A stretch of DNA of 64,000 nt, taken from positions 1 to 64,000 of the forward strand of contig JBAMJV010008358.1 of the NCBI GenBank assembly GCA_037951105.1. Direction: 5' to 3'. Under the pieces are notes generated by a model. The model saw nothing but the letters and a program-made list of their open reading frames with translations, was not told the origin of the DNA and made no database searches. Origin of the DNA: Echinarachnius parma. Taxonomy: Eukaryota; Echinodermata; Echinoidea; Clypeasteroida; Echinarachniidae. The stretch's first letter is position 1. Each line of letters begins with the position of its first letter. The position numbers were made by a program, and so were the translations under genes. Positions 25,497 through 35,840 of the stretch are shown one piece after another.

Positions 25497-25600
25497 GAAT
25501 AAACTTTATTTGATCAAAATCGGTTCAGAAACAACTGAAATATCAATTAATATATCCAATCAGAATAAATGTGGGATCCCACATTTATTCGATGATTTAA
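25497..25600. mobile_element. Central fragment of TTAA-A
   Basis: TTGATCAAAATCGGTTCAGA then AACTGAAATATC is the family interior. It is followed by a perfect 28-bp palindrome at 25563-25590 with core GTGGGATCCCAC. Outer ends are absent; a TTAA-B fragment follows directly. Confidence 0.6.
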
Positions 25601-25604
25601 GTTC

Positions 25605-25925
25605 TCTTATACAGTGTTGTATCCGTATTAACAATATAATCATGAACAGGTTTTGGGTTGTCAAATTTCCCTTTTGTTAACAAAGTATTTACTATTGGAA
25701 TGCTCAGATTTGTAACTATCCACTGATAGTCATAACTGTGCACACAATCAGTGCGATGAGTTAGGAAATATCACTTGGCATTTTTGCTCATTACTCGGCC
25801 ATACAACATCCATTTAAATTGAAATGTTCACATAATCCTCGGAGTACATATCAAACTCCAAACTATACATTATACCAACCAATCTTCAATTTTTGTGCAC
25901 ATGCCAACAAAAGTTACTAGATCCC
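25605..25925 (-). mobile_element. TTAA-B element, lacking one end
   Basis: Carries the interior blocks CCGTATTAACAATATAATCA, CATTTTTGCTCATTACTCGG and ACAAAAGTTACTAGATCCCT. The GGACAATGTTACTAAG end is missing, replaced by the TTAA-A fragment. It abuts the next copy head to head. Confidence 0.65.
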
Positions 25926-25929
25926 TTTA

Positions 25930-26146
25930 AAGGGATCTAGTAACTATGTTGACAAGTACAAAAAGTGATGAGTGATTAATAAAATATGCATTGGTGTGAT
26001 CTGATATGTCCACAAAGTAATGTGTGAAAATGTCACGTAAATCCCGTGCTTTTATTGTTAATATGAATATGACAAGGTATGAGAGAACCACTAGAGTTCC
26101 AAGTAAGTTTTGAGGATTTGGACAATGTTACTAAGTCCATTTAAAT
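25930..26146 (+). mobile_element. TTAA-B element, internally deleted
   Basis: Starts AGGGATCTAGTAACTATG at a TTAA shared with the preceding copy. It runs through GATCTGATATGTCCACAAAG and ends GGACAATGTTACTAAGTCCA before TTTAA. About 160 bases of the usual interior are absent. Confidence 0.65.
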
Positions 26147-26431
26147 GTTTAGAACCTGAAACCGTCTGGCATATCTTGGCGGGAAGCAGATAGCGCCAAC
26201 CACAGACCACGACAACATTACTCTGAACGTCTTTGAACTGGAAAGTCTTCTCCCCAGCAACCTTTCGAAACATTAACATTGTATTCATATGCAAACATGG
26301 AAATTAGTCTGGAACTTGAAACCATCTCGAGGAAACGGACAGCGTCGGTGATCAGTTTCAACGACACTCACGTACTTCATGTACTTTGTATAATAGAAGT
26401 GGTGCTCGATAACAATTCAAGATTATATTAA

Positions 26432-26834
26432 GGGATCTAGCAACTTTGTTGGCATGTGCAAAAAGTGGTGAATGGTTGGTATATATAAATGTGTAGTTTT
26501 GTGATCTGACATGTCGTCTGAGTAATGTGCGAACATTTCATGTAATACATGGATGTTATATGGCCGGGTGATGAGTGAAAAGTGATGAGTGAAAAAAAGT
26601 GATATTTGCCAACCCACTGCAGTCTTTGCACACAGTTATGACTATCCAATGGATAGTTGAAAATCCAAAAAACACAATCGTAAATATCTTTCTAACGCAA
26701 GGGAAATTCGAGGAAAAAAAATCCTGTTCCATGTTTCTATTGGTTATACAACTGTAACAATTAGGTATAAGAGAACTCCTAGATTTCTAAAGTTTTCTAC
26801 AGTTTTGTGGATTCGGACAAAATACTAGTTCCAT
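26432..26834 (+). mobile_element. TTAA-B element, complete
   Basis: TTAA at 26428-26431 and 26835-26838. Left end GGGATCTAGCAACTTTGTTG, right end GATTCGGACAAAATACTAG then TTCCAT. Interior matches 43983-44361. Confidence 0.75.
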
Positions 26835-26925
26835 TTAAAGTAGTGTTCCTTTGAAAAATACACAAATTCAATATTTAGAATCTGAAATTAATGTTTTTTA
26901 ACATGACAACAAGTTATATTTACGG

Positions 26926-27645
26926 GTGATTCGGATTCGTTAGTCGGATGCGCGGTGTCATCTTACAAACTCCTTGTCCACGGTGCGGAATACACACTGG
27001 CTCAGTGTTATGTATACGCACAGACTAGCCGCAGTGTAGCATCCCCACGCATGAGCATCTTTAAAGCACCTTAAAGGGTACCACCACCCAAAAATAATAT
27101 TCTTATTATAGAAAGGTACCATCTTTAGTATTCCATTCCTTCAACAAGTTCACAAAAATATGTTTTCAGAAAAAAATATATAATTGGAAAACGCATCACC
27201 ATTCTCAACCATGCGTTCATGCGGTCTGAATTGCGTAGACTATATGCGTGCAGAGCCAGAGCGCACTGTGCAGAGCGAATGAATCATCCGGGAATCTATT
27301 GACGTACGCGTGAAAGCATTGGCGCACTCGCAAATGCTTGGCCCGTATGGAACCAGGAAATAGCAGCGGTTCCGTAAGTGGTGGAAATTAATTGCTTTTT
27401 TTATGAATTACACAACCCTTTGCAAAATGTTGGGTATCTATTTGATATCACAAAACGGTACCAAAACATATAATAATGTGTTGTCCTTTGCCTGGTGGTC
27501 CCCTTTAAAGATTGCTAAGCTTGGGGATATTACACAGCGGATCGCCATTATATAAACTAGGCAAGTTTGTGCGCAGATGCAGTACGCACCGTGCGCAGGA
27601 AGTTCGCAATATGGCGACGCGCATTTGATTTACGAATCCGAACCA
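26926..27645. mobile_element. GCC-box palindromic element, interrupted
   Basis: Left end TGATTCGGATTCGTTAGTCG, right end the complement of TTGGTTCGGATTCGTAAATC. Each arm (~145 bp) contains the GCC-box block with GCGCGG..CATCTT and GCACAGACTAGCC / GGCAAGTTTGTGCGC. The TTAA-D element sits between the arms. Confidence 0.7.
27075..27504. mobile_element. TTAA-D element nested in the GCC-box element
   Basis: TTAA at 27071-27074 and 27505-27508. Ends AGGGTACCACCACCCAAA and the complement of AGGGGACCACCAGGCAAA. No open frame of note. This is the only copy I see in the window. Confidence 0.75.
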
Positions 27646-28029
27646 ATAAGATTATGTACTATAAATAGGTAGGCACCACTGGATGCGACTTGCTTAGTGC
27701 CAGTGAGATGAAAACACAAGGAGGATGGGCACTGGCGTATTTGAGGGGGCCCCTGGGGGCTGCAGTCACCAATATATTCAAAGTTCAGTTAAATAAAGCT
27801 ATTTCGCTGTTCACCCTATTCAGAGGTAAACATATCAAGGTGGGAAAATCTCAATTAAGTTCGTCGAATAAGATTTTGTACTTATTTTCTAGTTTTTGTT
27901 TTGTGATGTTAGCTTCCATTCAAATTGAATATTTACGCCAGAATACCAAACCGTTAAAACACAAGGGGGAAGGTATACCATTATTGGTACAGTTACATTG
28001 GAACTCCTACAAACTGATGCAATTCGACC

Positions 28030-28572
28030 TAAACTGGGTTCCAAAAGAAACGTAGCACTTCTTAAGAGCGACACACATTAAAATCCAAAGCATAAAAATG
28101 AATCATAATTGGGCATAGATTAGCTATAATACCCCTTAGCAAGGTCATCTACAAAAATTATGTTTGCTTTAGTCAACAAAGAATAAAATAAGGTGAAATC
28201 GCAAGAGGTCATTTTTCAAAAATCACAGAAACTGCTCGCCTTCCGGGCACAGAGCTCGGCACGGACAATAGCCAGTCTAGTGGTTACATATAAACCCGCT
28301 TTGAAGTTGAATGAATAGCTATTGAAAGTTCTGAATAGACCGCCTTTCGTGTAGGTTCGCAACGAGCAGTTTCTGTGATTTTTGAAAAGTGACCCGTAGT
28401 GATTCTATCGCATTTTTCTCATTTTTAGTAAAAGCAAACTTTTGATTTTTAGGATATGCTTCATAAGGAGAATGATAGCTTATCTGTGTCTAAATATGGT
28501 CCAATTTGATGCTATGGATTTTAGTGAGCGTCGCTCTGAAAAAGTGATAAGTTTCTTTTGGAGCCCAGTTTA
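28030..28572. mobile_element. ~540 bp element with ~200 bp inverted arms
   Basis: Left TAAACTGGGTTCCAAAAGAA, right the complement of TAAACTGGGCTCCAAAAGAA. The arms continue with AGAGCGAC, TAAAATCCA(A/T)AGCAT and CACAGAAACTGCTCG. The centre 28246-28369 is unique. Flanking TA is consistent with a Tc1/mariner-type insertion (inference). Confidence 0.75.
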
Positions 28573-28769
28573 TATAATCTTGCATCATGTTGTTGAATAA
28601 GAGGCCGAATAACCCCCTATTTTGTTGGGCTCCTGTTCAAGCCTTTTGAGATGAGGTGAGGAAGGGTTCTAATTAGGTGCTCGGCAAGAAGTGCCATGTG
28701 CCTGACCTGTTTATTACCAGAACACGTGTCTCAAGGGCGCGAGGCACATTAATGGGACCTCTTAATAGA

Positions 28770-28850
28770 ACGGAGGGGGCAGTGACGTAGCTATAGGGGG
28801 TGGGGACTACGTTAACCCCCCCCCCCCCCCCCCTCCCCCGAAAACAAATA
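28770..28850. repeat. Poly-C tract with GTGACGTAGCTA lead
   Basis: CAGTGACGTAGCTATAGGGG precedes a run of ~18 C. The lead resembles the poly-C-bearing repeats at 32740 and 36070, which end in a GCCACTGC motif. Confidence 0.5.
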
Positions 28851-29104
28851 CTTTTCTACATAAGCATACATCATATTGGCGTTTTACATGAAATGTAAAG
28901 ACCCAAATTTCTATTAGGTACGAAGGCTTCACCCTTATTCTTCATTTCCTCACAACAACAAAAATACGCATAGGTTTTGCCATTATCCCGAAACAATTGT
29001 TTACCATGTTATCTTGAATGCGAACTCTAAGCAGGCTATGCAATTTATCTCGGAAAATTATTCATTTACGTTTTACTTAAAATAATTAAAAAGATACAGA
29101 ATTG

Positions 29105-29255
29105 TGTGAATCAGACGCGCAGTGCCATCTTGCGAGCGCCTTGTACGCACGGTGCGTAATACGCACTGGCTTAATATAGTGTTCATGCACACCAACCTTG
29201 TTCAAAATGGCGACCCGCGGTGTAGCGTCCCAACACTTGGCAATCTTTAATTTTC
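29105..29255 (+). mobile_element. GCC-box repeat, half element
   Basis: AGACGCGCAGTGCCATCTTG, GCGTAATACGCACTGGCTTA, AAAATGGCGACCCGCGG and GGCAATCTTTAA. Confidence 0.6.
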
Positions 29256-29927
29256 GTCGCACTTAAAAGCGCGGTTAACCGTCAACCGATTAACCCCAAG
29301 CTGCACTTTTACCTATATCGACAGGATCGATTGCAATTTCAGACGTGACTAGAAGTTTAAATAAAAAAGAATCGAAAGTACGAGATGAAGAAACACAAAT
29401 CTGCAGGATTTAGGCTTGTAGTCTTAATCCTGATATTACTCGCTTTTTGTTACGGTGTAGATTTATTTCTACACAGATATGTGTACGATTTTTAAAATTA
29501 ATTTGTCATTATACGTATACACAACAAAACACACCATTTTACAATATGTACAGTACGTATTTAATTAGCTTCGCTCTTTTAACAATTATTGATATTCATT
29601 ATTTGAAGAGGATTGTGAACTGATGAATCATGAAAATGCATTTCTATAACAATACATATTCACAATCACCTTCGTCATAAGCATGAATAACTTAAACTAT
29701 TATAATATATGTCTCGCTATTTAAACATTTATGTAAATAATCATTACCCCGTCAGACTGTGCCGTAAAGCGTGTTCAGTTTCGATTAGTTTATATTAAAC
29801 AAATCGATGATATATTCAAAACTTAACACAGCTGCTCTGTCATTAAAACAATAATTAAAGAAGGGCACCAATGCCTATTGATAAACTGCGTCTGGTGTGA
29901 AAAAAAAGAAAAAAGTGTATAATGTGA

Positions 29928-30474
29928 AAGGGATAGTTGAGTACTGGTAAAGAGAGCACAGTTTTGGTCAAACTGAATTTTAGTAACCCAAACATGTACC
30001 ATTGCATTACAAACTAATAGTTATAACTCCACCATGCTCAAAATGAATTCAAAACTACAAATGACTAAGCAAAAAGCCTGTTATCATTCAAAAAGAGCCG
30101 TTAAAACTCAAGAGGGCGCTCCCTAAAAAGTGATTGGTTTTAACCATTTTAAATCAAATGTTCTGCATGTGATGTTTTGTTGAAATAGTGATTAGATAGA
30201 GAGATAATCAACAACTATTTAAAAACCTCTTTTGCAATTTTTTGAAAAGAGGAAGCATATTTGAAAACATTTTAACGGCTCGTTCAATATTGTCAAATAT
30301 TACAAATGGTTGTGTTTATGGATATTTCAGCCATTTCTGAACCGATTTTGATCAAATAAAGTTTACTCTGTCATTAAAATTGTATGCTCTTTCAAATTTG
30401 ACACTCAGTTTTTCATTATCTCACCCAAAAATTATTATGTGTAGCGCCCTCTATACCACAACTCAACTATCCCT
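29928..30474. mobile_element. TTAA-A element just upstream of the receptor exon
   Basis: Left AAGGGATAGTTGAGTACTGG, right the complement of AGGGATAGTTGAGTTGTGGT. The right TTAA is at 30475-30478; the left flank has decayed to GTGA. It keeps all family blocks but has lost the central palindrome. It ends 59 bases before the receptor exon. Confidence 0.8.
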
Positions 30475-30533
30475 TTAATATAATACTCTTTTAGTTTATT
30501 TTGCATTTCTTTTTATTCTCCTTCTTTCTTTAG

Positions 30534-30601
30534 GTCCGGCCATTGATATTGGAATAGACATTGACATTGTCTCGATCAACAGTATTTCAGAGGTCAACAT
30601 G
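30534..30601 (+). CDS. Exon of a GABA-A receptor-like Cys-loop chloride channel subunit
   Basis: This is a single 68-bp internal exon. The acceptor is a long pyrimidine tract ending TTCTTTCTTTAG and the donor reads ATG/GTAAGT. Read with two leading bases, it encodes 22 codons containing IDIGIDIDIVSI and SISEVNM. GABA-A beta subunits have the same layout here (G-P-P-V-x-V-G-M-x-I-D-I-A-S-I-D-M-V-S-E-V-N-M), a beta-strand and loop of the extracellular agonist-binding domain near the membrane interface. Vertebrate GABA-A receptor genes also have a 68-bp exon ending after this Met, entered in phase 1 and left in phase 0. The next exon should begin D-Y-T; I could not find it, nor an upstream exon. 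Chloride selectivity and GABA as ligand are inferred from family resemblance; a GluCl, Rdl-like or orphan subunit remains possible. Confidence 0.87.
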
Positions 30602-30725
30602 GTAAGTTTCACCAATTAAAATTTATCAAACTATTGAATTAATTAAAAAGGTAATTATTTAATTAGTCACTGCCTATTTCTGCATTGTGTTATGGATGGA
30701 ACCTCTGATTAGAACAATACTACCG
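30602..30725 (+). other. Start of intron after the receptor exon
   Basis: Begins GTAAGTTTC. It runs AT-rich to the TTAA at 30726-30729, where the 7 kb transposon has inserted. Confidence 0.7.
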
Positions 30726-31534
30726 TTAAAGGGGCCCTGCAATCCAAATAAATTAGCCTTTTAAAAGTTGTCAACATAGTTTTATGTCACTATTCCAGTC
30801 AAATTATGTACAACAAATTACTGAATTGAGAAAAACATTACAATTTGTACCAGAATCACAGCATTTCACGACTTGATATGCCCCGCCCCTCAAAAAAGTG
30901 CCGTTCTCGGCGATAGAGGGCTTGGATTTGTGACGTCATTGCAGGAGATTGTAAGGCTTTGGTGTGCAATTGATGTGTATATAACGCACACTATTATTGC
31001 ATCAAATGGTAATATAGAGCATTAAAACTGTAGAAATCGGAACTCTTGTATTCAGTATACATATTACATTGTAATATGTAATCAAATGTGTTAATTTTAG
31101 GGCGTGCTTTGTTATAATTTCCATTTTTCGAGCAAATAATAACCTCCTTTTGGTGAAAATCCAGTAGCAGACGAAAAACTGCCTAGGCTTAAGAACATAC
31201 CCTTTTGCGTTTTACGAGTGTGCTATCCTGCTAATACGACAGCGCCCACGTGTACGAACGACTGGTAAACGCATCCAGCTTTCCGTGATTGAGATCGTAC
31301 GGTGCGCCCAAGTACTGAGCTAGCCGATGCGGTGGCCGTGGGTATACTGTGCCATACAACAGCAGTGTTGGAGTCATACTTCTATGCATACATAACGTGT
31401 GTGTACGTACGTGTACGGTCGATCGGGTTGTTGTTCTGTGATCAGCTGTTTCCGAACAGCTGTTTTACATACTATTATCTTCGCGTTCAAGTGGATTTGA
31501 GAGTTAGCAGCTCTAGCTCAGTGAAATTATTACA

Positions 31535-31823
31535 ATGTCATCATCACGGTGTGTTGTTGCTGGTTACACATACAACAATACGAACAATGAAGATGTGAGC
31601 CTTCACGAGCGACTAGTCATTTTAGACGAATGGACTTCAATCAAAGGTGAAGCTTACGAGAGATGACTGGCCCAGTGTTAATCGCGATCTGGTGTTATCT
31701 GTAGACTGTACTTTCAGACGATGATTTTGAACTAGCTGGGCTTCATTTCATGCCATCAAATTGCCATCAACCAACTTGTAGGAAAGGCCTGTGAGAATTG
31801 CCGTTGAGAAACACAAAATGGGG
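31535..31823 (+). pseudogene. Decayed THAP zinc-finger exon
   Basis: From ATG 31535 the frame reads SSSRCVVAGYTYNNTNNEDVS, then LHE and EWTSIKGEAYER, before a stop at 31664. Shifting frame recovers DDWPSVNRDLVL and then, shifting again, SDDDFELAG. This is the order of a THAP domain (Cys near the N-terminus, SLHEFP, W, DWxP, LCSxHFxxxxFE). The second zinc Cys is Tyr, the CSxHF motif is broken and frames change at least twice, so it cannot encode a working finger. A donor-like GGG/GTAAGAA follows at 31824. THAP domains bind DNA and occur in P-element and Kolobok-type transposases; this is probably the remains of the element's own transposase N-terminus. Confidence 0.6.
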
Positions 31824-32739
31824 GTAAGAATATGACAACAAGTTGTACTGAAATGAAAACAATATTAATTTAAACGTTCTGTCAACAGTAAATTGATCCA
31901 ATTCAAAATCCAAAAGCAATGCCAAAGTTCTAATATTCACATAAGAACAACAATTATAGTCTTTCTTGAGGTGATAACTGATGTGATACTTGCAAGTTTA
32001 TGAGGCGTGACATTGCCATCCCATGACCATGTCAGATCATTGTCTTGCTTTTACATCAGTTGTATTGCATGATAGCTTGTGTGATAATAATTATCAGGCT
32101 AGTTTGATTGTTATATATATTAACCCATTGCTTACAGGAACCAAGTCAGCTTTGTACAGATGTAATTTCACAATCTCTTGTCTTGGGACACAAATTCATC
32201 TCACACATCACAGTAGCTTTACATGTATGTAAACAAAATAAAATATAAAAGATGTAGGTCAGTGTTGGTTTTATATTTCTTCCTTGTTACTGTGTGAACA
32301 TTCAGGTACCAACGTTTGAGAACAAATTGGAGGCACATTTGCTGAAGGACATGATAAGCTGTATGGGGGAAGCAAACTTCGCTGGAGGCATGTTATGGAG
32401 TCCCAATCTGAAGGCATATATGGATACAAGGGCATGACAACAAGGTACATGTATGTCTAAATATAATTTCTTATGCCTGCGGTGACTTTTTTTTGAGTAA
32501 TGCAAAATTGATTCAATCCATCAGATCAACCGTTTCCTAAAATCCCTAATAAAATTTGCATACACTTGTTATGCAATCAAATTATTTGAATGTGACTAAA
32601 TGCACAATTATTTATTTCACTTAGGCATTTTAAAGGAGATGCATCATAGAAAGTGGGGCATAACACGACACCATACAACATATATATTTGGAAAAAAAAA
32701 CAATAGAAAACATCTGGGGGCATTTAAAAAAAAAAAAAA

Positions 32740-32838
32740 AGAAATACGTAAGGTGTGCCCTCCCCCCCCCAAAAAAAATGATTTTGCATGCCCCCCCCCC
32801 CCCAAATCAGTCCGACCACGCTACGCCACTGCCTGAGA
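32740..32838. repeat. Poly-C repeat ending GCTACGCCACTGCC
   Basis: Two poly-C/poly-A runs, then AAATCAGTCCGACCACGCTA and CGCCACTGCC. Probably a truncated dispersed repeat related to 36070-36362. Confidence 0.5.
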
Positions 32839-32899
32839 CATTATGTTTGAATTGACTGTCCTGTTCTTGTGGTCACCTTATCACAAAAATGAATTTATC

Positions 32900-33112
32900 A
32901 TCATCGTCATCTTCGTCATCATCATCATCATCATCATAATCTTCTTCTTTGACATCATTATCATCATCTTCTCCTTTGTCATCATCACCATTATCTTCTT
33001 CTTAGTCATCATCATCATCATCGTCATCATCTTCTTTGTCATAGCCATCATCATCATCATCATCATCATCTTCTTCATCATAGTCATTATCATCATCATC
33101 ATTTATTATGAT
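32900..33112. repeat. (ATC)n / (CTT)n trinucleotide repeat
   Basis: Imperfect CATCAT and CTTCTT runs over about 210 bases. The Ile-rich and Met/Lys-rich frames across it are artefacts. Confidence 0.92.
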
Positions 33113-33449
33113 GAAATTCATATTTTTCTGCCGTAAACCATATGTGTGGATGTTGCGATGTGCTTATATATTATTTATTTTATTTAGTATAAAAACACTG
33201 CATGTGCAACTACTAGGCCCCTTTGTAGAAAGACTTGCAATGTAAAGTAAACAAATATGCTCATTTGAACCCTGTAGACGAGGATTGAGTTGACCAAGCC
33301 AAGAGAAAAGGTGATTCAAACAATAAGCATTGTTTTATGAAAATTTACACAATTTACACAAAAAAAAACTTGTCAAATTGCGAACTTGATATTTCTTCAG
33401 ATGACCGTGGTCTACATAATTAATTTATCTTCTTTTTTTTCTATTAATA

Positions 33450-33935
33450 GGGAATATCTTGGTCGTCCTAGCCAACGTCAAATTCGCAACCGACGATAGA
33501 TGACAACTTCTACCAATGGCGTGAAGTTCAACCACAGGTGGTGGATGGTGACAGCAATCGCGAATCTCGGTCGTCATGTCCCACATCGATCTCCATGACG
33601 CGACGACCGACGTCAAGTTTAACAACCGGTGGTGAATGGTGACATCTCGGACGTCATGTCCAATGTCGATGTCCATGACACGACGACTGACGTCAATATC
33701 TCGGTCGTCCTAGCCAACGTCAAGTTCGCAACCGACGATAGATGACAACTTCTTACCAATGGCGTGAAGTTCAACCACAGGTGGTGGATGTTGACAGCAA
33801 CCGCGAATCTTGGTCGTCATGTCCAATGTCGATCTCCATGACGCGACGACTGACATCAAGTTCAACAACTGGTGGCAGATGGTGACAGCAACCGCGAATT
33901 TCGGTCGTCATGTCCTATGTCGAGTTTTTAAAAAA
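33450..33935. repeat. Tandem array, ~245 bp unit with ~120 bp subrepeats
   Basis: ATCT(T/C)GGTCGTCCTAGCC occurs at about 33456 and 33701. The subrepeat CGTCATGTCCAATGTCGAT with CTCCATGACGCGACGAC occurs about four times. GC and CpG content are higher than in the flanks. Confidence 0.8.
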
Positions 33936-34389
33936 GACTGTGGGCAACTCAAAACACACAATAAGCTCTGCACTAAACTACATGTGAGAAGCTTGCTGCA
34001 AACTGAGCGCAACTAACTCCAGAATTTGCGGTCTGCATGCATCGGCGGGTCAGATGAACCTTGCATCCATATCCATGCTGCCCTATTTTCCAGATAGTCT
34101 ATAACACGCTGTGCATGTTACAGTGCATGATACTAACTCAAATATTATTTTTTTCAGTTTGACATTTTATAACAATGTTTATCAATATCTGATTTATTTG
34201 TGCCATTTTCTCGAATGGCTTTTTCAGAATGAGTAAAGCAATTTTGCAAGATAATCATAATTCATTACGTCTTTACTGATTGTTTATTTTGTTTCCATGG
34301 TTACTGTGGTTCTGGTTAATATCCTTATTTTTCTGATTTTCTGAAATGTGTTGAATAAGGATAACAAGTGAGAACATGATGATTGAAGT

Positions 34390-34492
34390 CATGGGCGTCG
34401 ATACTTACGTAATACCCATTCATCAGGGGGGGATGGATGAATGAATCATCCCCCCCTGATCAATGGGTATCAATGACATATCGACGCCCGTG
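34390..34492. mobile_element. 103-bp palindromic element with 8-bp duplication (hAT-like)
   Basis: Ends CATGGGCGTCGATA and the complement of CACGGGCGTCGATA; the inner arms pair CAGGGGGGGATG with CATCCCCCCCTG. It is flanked by perfect ATTGAAGT at 34382-34389 and 34493-34500. Eight-base duplications and CA-G ends fit hAT-type elements; there is no coding space. Confidence 0.78.
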
Positions 34493-34576
34493 ATTGAAGT
34501 TGTGCTTGGACTGCTTGGAGAGAAGATCATGATGCATGGTTGGCATATGAGTGGAATGTGCAGAATGACGGTGGTA

Positions 34577-34752
34577 CAGTGGAACCTCATTATAACGAGG
34601 TCCTTGGGACCATGAAAATTACCTTGTTATATCAGGTTTTGTCATTATATCAGGGTAAAAAAACAAAGAAATATAAAGGGCTGGGACCAGCAAAATGACC
34701 TTGTTATAACAAGGGTTTTGTTATCCGACCTCTTTATAACGAGGTTCCACTG
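34577..34752. mobile_element. 176-bp pogo/Tigger-like miniature element
   Basis: Ends CAGTGGAACCTCATTATAAC and the complement of CAGTGGAACCTCGTTATAAA, flanked by TA on both sides. Inner repeats CCTTGTTATA(A/T)CA occur twice more. CAGTGGAACCTC-type ends with TA duplications are typical of the pogo/Tigger branch. Confidence 0.82.
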
Positions 34753-34989
34753 TACAATAAAATGCCCACAGTGTTAGGGCATAGATATGGATGTAACAGG
34801 TCATTAGAACCTTGATTCATATTCTAAAATAATTCTAATCATCACAGGAAAACATTAATTTTTAATCTATAACCAACCATAGGTATAACCTGTATAATAT
34901 GATATCATACCTTTTTATAATGTTTTATGATAGGTCTTCATTATGTGTGAAATTTTCCATCATTGAAAGAAGTTAAAGTGGTCAAATAA

Positions 34990-35065
34990 AAAATATAAAT
35001 TTACTTGAAAAGTCCAAAAGTGGATTTAGCGCCTTTTGGAATTAAAGTCTTCATTTATACCCATC
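34990..35065 (-). mobile_element. Half copy of GGCGC-family element
   Basis: AAAAGTGGATTTAGCGCCTT then TTGGAATTAAAGTCTTCATT matches the right end of 10742-11002. The left end is not seen nearby. Confidence 0.5.
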
Positions 35066-35684
35066 TTCTCTTCAATTCCTGTCAAAAGTATACATGCACA
35101 CACATACACAAACAATTTAACATACTTATTTGTTTGAGGATGTTAGTAGACATGATTTCATGAATGTTGACGGTGAGTTTTTTTCTAGTTCGACCACATC
35201 CCAAACTGATCCAAATTGCTAAATAATTGAAATTTGTGTTCAAAACAGGCTGCCAAAAAGAACAAAACTTGCAGATTTGTCTTATTTTCATAGAGACCCA
35301 TCAGCATGCTGCATTGTTTTACAATTGATCGGAGATTTTTACTTTAATTCGAGACACTCATAAAAGTGTGCCCATTCCCATCCCACATACTGTACACACA
35401 TATCAAACTTTCACACATTGTTTTGCTGTAATGTGAGCAAATTATCTTTATTACCAAAAAATAAACAAAACATAGCAATCAGCTTTTTTTCAGTCTGAAT
35501 TTCGTAAACAAACTACATGTAGTAGCCAAGGTAAAATTCACATGTAAGATAGTCATGAAAATGGAATATTATGGAATTTACTCACTCCATAAGTAAAATA
35601 TTCCCAAAATAATCAGCAGATGGAATGTAAGTAAGATGTGACCATAATGGTATTCCTGTGCTGAAGGAGATTTGCAGAGAAATG

Positions 35685-35840
35685 TCACTTTGAAAATGTT
35701 ATAAATAGTCTGTACAGCCTACAGGTTAGAAGTGCCAGTAGACGATCGTGATGCGAAGGCTTCCTGAAGCCTGTATATGAGTCTGAAGGGAAGGTTGCCC
35801 TATCCATCGTTACGGCGCAGGATGGTAGTGGCACTCTCAC
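35685..35840 (-). pseudogene. P2X7 C-terminal-like domain, last exon
   Basis: After an acceptor-like CCAG at 35841-35844, the minus strand reads VRVPLPSCAV, then RATFPSDSYTGFR, to a stop at 35685. Proteins with the P2X7 intracellular (C-terminal) domain end with R-x-x-x-P-S-C-x-V, an I-R-x-x-F-P block and a Y-x-G-F motif. Here the usual Ile-Arg reads Asp-Arg (MDRATFP) and the tail runs on for ~25 unrelated residues. The domain binds zinc and guanine nucleotide in mammalian P2X7; in marine invertebrates it is found alone in many copies, often transposon-linked. Whether this copy is expressed cannot be told. Confidence 0.5.

Noticed and set aside
27690..28055. 121-codon frame
   Set aside because: It runs into the inverted-repeat element at 28030 and carries no recognisable domain; the QTDAIRPKLG-like match to a receptor motif in another frame is a coincidence at the element boundary.
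32843..33136. Ile-rich membrane-like protein frame
   Set aside because: Encoded only by the ATC/CTT simple repeat.
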